This document shows positions 61,131 to 64,000 of a stretch of DNA of 64,000 nt, piece after piece. The notes under the pieces are model-generated. The model worked only from the letters and a program-made list of their open reading frames with translations, had not been told where the DNA came from and ran no database searches. How positions within the stretch are numbered: position 1 is the stretch's first letter; each line of letters opens with the position of its first letter. The stretch lies in assembly GCA_017406925.1 (NCBI GenBank), contig JAFQXO010000011.1:186001-250000 (forward strand), written 5' to 3'. This DNA is from Eubacterium sp. GTDB taxonomy: Bacteria > Bacillota > Clostridia > Lachnospirales > Lachnospiraceae. The position numbers and the translations under genes are program-made.

Positions 61131-61637
61131 CTATTTCTCTACCGCTTCCTCATAGGCCGCGTATGTATTACTGTCAAACAACACCCACTCGACTAGATCG
61201 AAGCTCTCCTCGTTTTCTTCCAGGAACTTCTTCACGGTGCCTACGGCAATACTCGCAGCTTCCCGCACAGGATATCCATACACGCCAGTCGAAATAGATG
61301 GAAAAGCAATACGTCTAATGCCATATTCCTTTGCAAGTTTCATACTTTCCATATAACACGATGCCAACGCCTCTGGCTCGCCTTCACCACCGCCATACCA
61401 AATCGGTCCGACAGTATGAATTACATACTCGCAAGGAAGATTATAACCCTTCGTAATCTTCGCCTTACCCGTCGCGCATCCATTCAAAGCCCTGCACTCT
61501 TCTAGCAACTCAGGACCAGCCGCTCTGTGAATCGCGCCGTCCACTCCGCCGCCTCCTAGCAACGAGCCATTGGCCGCGTTCACAATCGCATCTACGTCTT
61601 CAATTTGAGTGATATCGCCTAATAGTAATTTAATCAT
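61131..61637 (-). CDS. Macro-domain protein (O-acetyl-ADP-ribose deacetylase type)
   Basis: The 168-residue single macro domain has the ADP-ribose-binding motifs [19 protein letters not shown] and [10 protein letters not shown]. It matches YmdB/MacroD enzymes that remove acetyl from O-acetyl-ADP-ribose or mono-ADP-ribose from proteins. It overlaps the leucine-rich-repeat gene by 8 bases, so both come from one message. Confidence 0.92.
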   Translation of the reverse strand: MIKLLLGDITQIEDVDAIVNAANGSLLGGGGVDGAIHRAAGPELLEECRALNGCATGKAKITKGYNLPCEYVIHTVGPIWYGGGEGEPEALASCYMESMKLAKEYGIRRIAFPSISTGVYGYPVREAASIAVGTVKKFLEENEESFDLVEWVLFDSNTYAAYEEAVEK

Positions 61638-62370
61638 CTTTCTTTTCCTTCCTGCTATTATTGTATTTCATCATCTTTTCTAATTCAATCTCTTCCCATG
61701 CGCCATCTTGTCTAACAACTCGATTCAACATCTTACATCCTCTAAAAGCATGCTCGTCGATTCGCTCGAGATTCGGTGGCAATACAACTTCTTTTAACTG
61801 CTGACAATTTCGAAACATTCTCTCACCAACATAAACATTAGTATGAAGCGGATCTCTCTCGTGTACTCTCTCAACCATAGGTGGGAACACAAACGCTTCA
61901 AGGCCACTCCTTTCAAACACTTCGTCGCCCCAGTCTTCAACTCGCTTATTAATATCTACAGTTTTTAATTTTTCGCAACATGCAAATGCCCTATCGGCAA
62001 TGTTCATAATATAATCATCACCTTTCGCATCAACTCCATCAAAAACATAAACGTATCGTAATGAATTACAGCTCGCAAAGGCATTCTGACCTATCCAGTT
62101 TATACTCCCCGGCAGCATAACTTCTTCTAAACTATCGCAACCGCTAAACGCATCATCTCCTATTTCTTCAATCCCATCTCCGAAATGAATCTTCTTAAGA
62201 TTAATACAATCAGAAAAAACTCCTTCTCCAATCTTAATCAACGAATCTGGCAAGAACAGTTCTTCCAATTGCTCATAATCGCCAAAATACCCCTCGATAT
62301 GCGTAATACCTTCAGGTACGATTATTCTTCTCTTATCTTCGCACTCCATCAAAACTTTACCCATCTTCAT
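61630..62370 (-). CDS. BspA-type leucine-rich-repeat protein without signal peptide
   Basis: The 246-residue protein contains about six LRR_5 repeats with the pattern L-x-x-I-x-x-x-A/V-F-x-x-C (for example [12 protein letters not shown] and [12 protein letters not shown]). BspA-type repeats are mostly found in surface proteins, but here no signal peptide or anchor exists, so it should be cytoplasmic. The C-terminus is Lys-rich. GAGGAG precedes the ATG. It lies between an unknown protein and the macro-domain protein. Confidence 0.85.
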   Translation of the reverse strand: MKMGKVLMECEDKRRIIVPEGITHIEGYFGDYEQLEELFLPDSLIKIGEGVFSDCINLKKIHFGDGIEEIGDDAFSGCDSLEEVMLPGSINWIGQNAFASCNSLRYVYVFDGVDAKGDDYIMNIADRAFACCEKLKTVDINKRVEDWGDEVFERSGLEAFVFPPMVERVHERDPLHTNVYVGERMFRNCQQLKEVVLPPNLERIDEHAFRGCKMLNRVVRQDGAWEEIELEKMMKYNNSRKEKKDD

Positions 62371-62382
62371 ATCATTCTCCTC

Positions 62383-63096
62383 TCAATGCTCATCCTTGCT
62401 TTCGTGGTGCAACAAATACTTATTCCTATACAGAGTCCTTTCACCCGAACCCATAGTTCGATCCACTTCGGAAATATAATAGAATTCATATTCATTTTTA
62501 TCATCATAAACTTTCCCATTTTCAAATGAATTTATTTCCTGATTGTGAATCTTTTGATTCAAAACTCTAGCGACATCGCCTGCATTATTCAGCATAGTGT
62601 CGTATGTCAAAATCTCTTTCACTACATCGGAAATCTCATAAAGTTTCCCATCTTTGTAGAAAGGTTTAGAGCATACCTCACGACAGCCTCTCACATCTTT
62701 ATATATAAATGTGTGCTGCTTGTATGTTGCTGCCAGTGATATGGCTTCGCCAATGGATATATTAGGTACAAAGAAAATATCTGTCCCTTCATTTCCGTAA
62801 CTCAGCCTGAACCTATAAATGTCATCTCCAATCATTTCGTATTCAAAGTAGTCTATATATTCATTATCGTCAGGACTTGGTTCTCCTTCCCAATAAGGAT
62901 AATGACAAGGGCTAATAAAAGCACATCTCAAATAATTCTTATCGGGATGTTGAACATGAAAACCATCATCCCCTAAATATTCTATAACTTTTTCGATTAC
63001 ATCAGCCGACTCACTGTCCGCTTCTACATTGCGAACGACTGGACCAGTTGTATATAATCTGTGCATATGAAAATCACAAACTTTAGTATCAATCAT
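62383..63096 (-). CDS. Cytoplasmic protein of unknown function
   Basis: I do not recognise this 237-residue protein. It is acidic, rich in Tyr, Asp and His, with no signal peptide, helix-bundle membrane segment or known motif. A conserved-looking core is FISPCHYPYWEGEPSPDDNE. It lies 12 bases after the AAA gene and 12 bases before the leucine-rich-repeat gene, so it is in the same operon and may be a client or partner of the ATPase. Confidence 0.65.
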   Translation of the reverse strand: MIDTKVCDFHMHRLYTTGPVVRNVEADSESADVIEKVIEYLGDDGFHVQHPDKNYLRCAFISPCHYPYWEGEPSPDDNEYIDYFEYEMIGDDIYRFRLSYGNEGTDIFFVPNISIGEAISLAATYKQHTFIYKDVRGCREVCSKPFYKDGKLYEISDVVKEILTYDTMLNNAGDVARVLNQKIHNQEINSFENGKVYDDKNEYEFYYISEVDRTMGSGERTLYRNKYLLHHESKDEH

Positions 63097-63108
63097 ACGA
63101 ACTCCTTT

Positions 63109-64000
63109 CTATGACGCAAAACCTATAACTCTTTGTTCTTCTTTTTCTTTATCTCTATAACTTGCAGGCATTTCTATGTCACAATCTTTGATAGTTCTAA
63201 TGTCGCTCTTCTTAACTGAATCATAATCCATATCTACTAAACGACTAGCTTGCGCCATCCTAGCATCTTCCAAAAGGTTGCGCACAAATCTGCCATTACC
63301 GAAATCATCACATTCACACGCGGTCTCAAAAATCTTGTGCATCTTATCAATCGAATCATCAGTTAAGATTAGTTCTTCTTTCTCGGCCATAAGCTTGGCG
63401 ATGTCGCACAGCTCATCAGGTGTATAATCATCAAATGGAACATGAAACGCAATACGAGATCTAAGCCCTGGGTTTTTATCGAGAAACATTTCCATCTCCT
63501 TAGGATAGCCAGCAAACACAACAACTACATCTTCTCTATGGTTTTCCATCTCCTGAACAATAGTGTTAATCGCTTCGTCTCCGTAACCACCAAATTTATC
63601 TTCGACTAATGAGTAAGCCTCATCTATAAACAGAACTCCACCCTTTGCTTCCCTAAACTTTTTCTGAACTATCTTCGCAGTCCAGCCTACATATTTCCCA
63701 ACAAGATCTCCACGACCTACTTCTATCATGTGTCCGTTGGACAATACCTTGTTGTCACGAAGAATCTTCGCAAACAATCTAGCCACTGAAGTCTTTGCAG
63801 TGCCAGGGTTTCCAGTGAACACCATATGCATAGCTGGATTACTCTTTTTCATTCCTTTCTCGGCAAACATCTTCTGCGCTCTATAATAATCCAAGGCCTT
63901 ATCAATGATTTTTTTCACTTCAGTTAAACCAATCATCTTAGCCAACTCATCATACGCTAAACCTTTTTTCTTCTTATTATCAGTTTTCTTGATAGTGGTT
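63109..64000 (-). CDS. CbbX/SpoVK-type AAA ATPase, 5' end beyond the window
   Basis: The visible 297 residues include one complete AAA module: Walker A TGNPGTAKTS, pore loop VGKYVGWT, Walker B GVLFIDEAYSL, sensor 1 VVVFAGYP and Arg finger NPGLRSRI. The frame has no stop up to base 64000. The linker before the module (KKKKGLAYDELAKMIGLTEVKK) is typical of proteins with two or more AAA modules in tandem, so this is probably the C-terminal module of a longer protein. An in-frame TTG at 63945 is an unlikely start. Relatives act in Rubisco activation (CbbX), sporulation (SpoVK) and type VII secretion (EccA); the role here is open. Confidence 0.85.
   Translation of the reverse strand, partial: TTIKKTDNKKKKGLAYDELAKMIGLTEVKKIIDKALDYYRAQKMFAEKGMKKSNPAMHMVFTGNPGTAKTSVARLFAKILRDNKVLSNGHMIEVGRGDLVGKYVGWTAKIVQKKFREAKGGVLFIDEAYSLVEDKFGGYGDEAINTIVQEMENHREDVVVVFAGYPKEMEMFLDKNPGLRSRIAFHVPFDDYTPDELCDIAKLMAEKEELILTDDSIDKMHKIFETACECDDFGNGRFVRNLLEDARMAQASRLVDMDYDSVKKSDIRTIKDCDIEMPASYRDKEKEEQRVIGFAS

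Noticed and set aside
1..64000. tRNA, rRNA, CRISPR, insertion sequences, prophage or integrase genes
   Set aside because: No cloverleaf, rRNA motif, regular short spaced repeats or transposase/integrase motifs were found on reading both strands.

Overview
The window looks like a chromosomal segment of a low-GC Clostridia bacterium, most likely a gut Lachnospiraceae. The reasons are the gene order ftsH-uvrC-hprK-ROK kinase-murB-rapZ-whiA-HPr, a CarD-type regulator, AT-rich intergenic DNA with consensus sigma-A promoters and GGAGG-type ribosome sites, a gut-type beta-glucuronidase and several large exported glycan-active proteins. The genus is an inference. I saw no rRNA, tRNA, CRISPR array, insertion sequence or prophage. 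Nearly all genes lie on the minus strand. The plus-strand exceptions are a DMT transporter (25.8 kb), a purine/MoxR block (35.6-39.5 kb), a DUF308 protein (42.7 kb) and a VOC protein (49.4 kb). No gene-free stretch exceeds about 200 bases.

Left part (1-25.7 kb, minus strand) is housekeeping. tadA (cut by the edge) follows a GH18 lipoprotein gene that has its own promoter and a leader ending in an intrinsic terminator. Then come trmH-family methyltransferase and dnaE, preceded by a second terminator just before the dnaE start. A compact 8-gene operon (ftsH to an HPr-like gene) joins proteolysis, DNA repair, glucose phosphorylation, cell-wall precursor synthesis and carbon signalling. In it the HPr has Asp at position 15 and RapZ has Ile at the end of its P-loop. 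A nad operon has NadB and NadC fused in one frame, with an internal ribosome site kept before the NadC half, followed by the NiaR repressor gene. A long operon from 25.7 to 18.9 kb runs pncC-metA-degV-small membrane protein-carD-zinc ribbon-nucleotidyltransferase-pepD-DUF2752.

Middle part (25.8-43.2 kb): a DMT transporter whose promoter predicts a leaderless message; a polar amino acid ABC importer; a phosphatidylethanolamine operon (GDPD, PAP2, LPG-synthase-like membrane protein, pssA, psd, YczE-like); an archaeal-type IMP cyclohydrolase next to a stand-alone AICAR transformylase, followed by a MoxR/VWA pair; an exported Lys-rich protein; an APC permease; and a DUF308 protein.

Right part (43.3-64 kb) is the surface and accessory region. 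It holds a beta-glucuronidase, a 1317-residue exported protein with an aerolysin-like pore-forming segment, a GMP synthase lacking its amidotransferase domain, and a 2413-residue secreted GH81 beta-1,3-glucanase with discoidin-type carbohydrate-binding domains. Then come LtrA, flavodoxin and flavin reductase genes, an orphan HicB antitoxin with a three-copy TACGTR operator, and a run of macro-domain, leucine-rich-repeat, unknown and CbbX/SpoVK-type AAA genes that leaves the window. Four exported proteins end in similar Lys/Tyr-rich Fn3-like modules, which suggests a common way of holding proteins at the cell surface.
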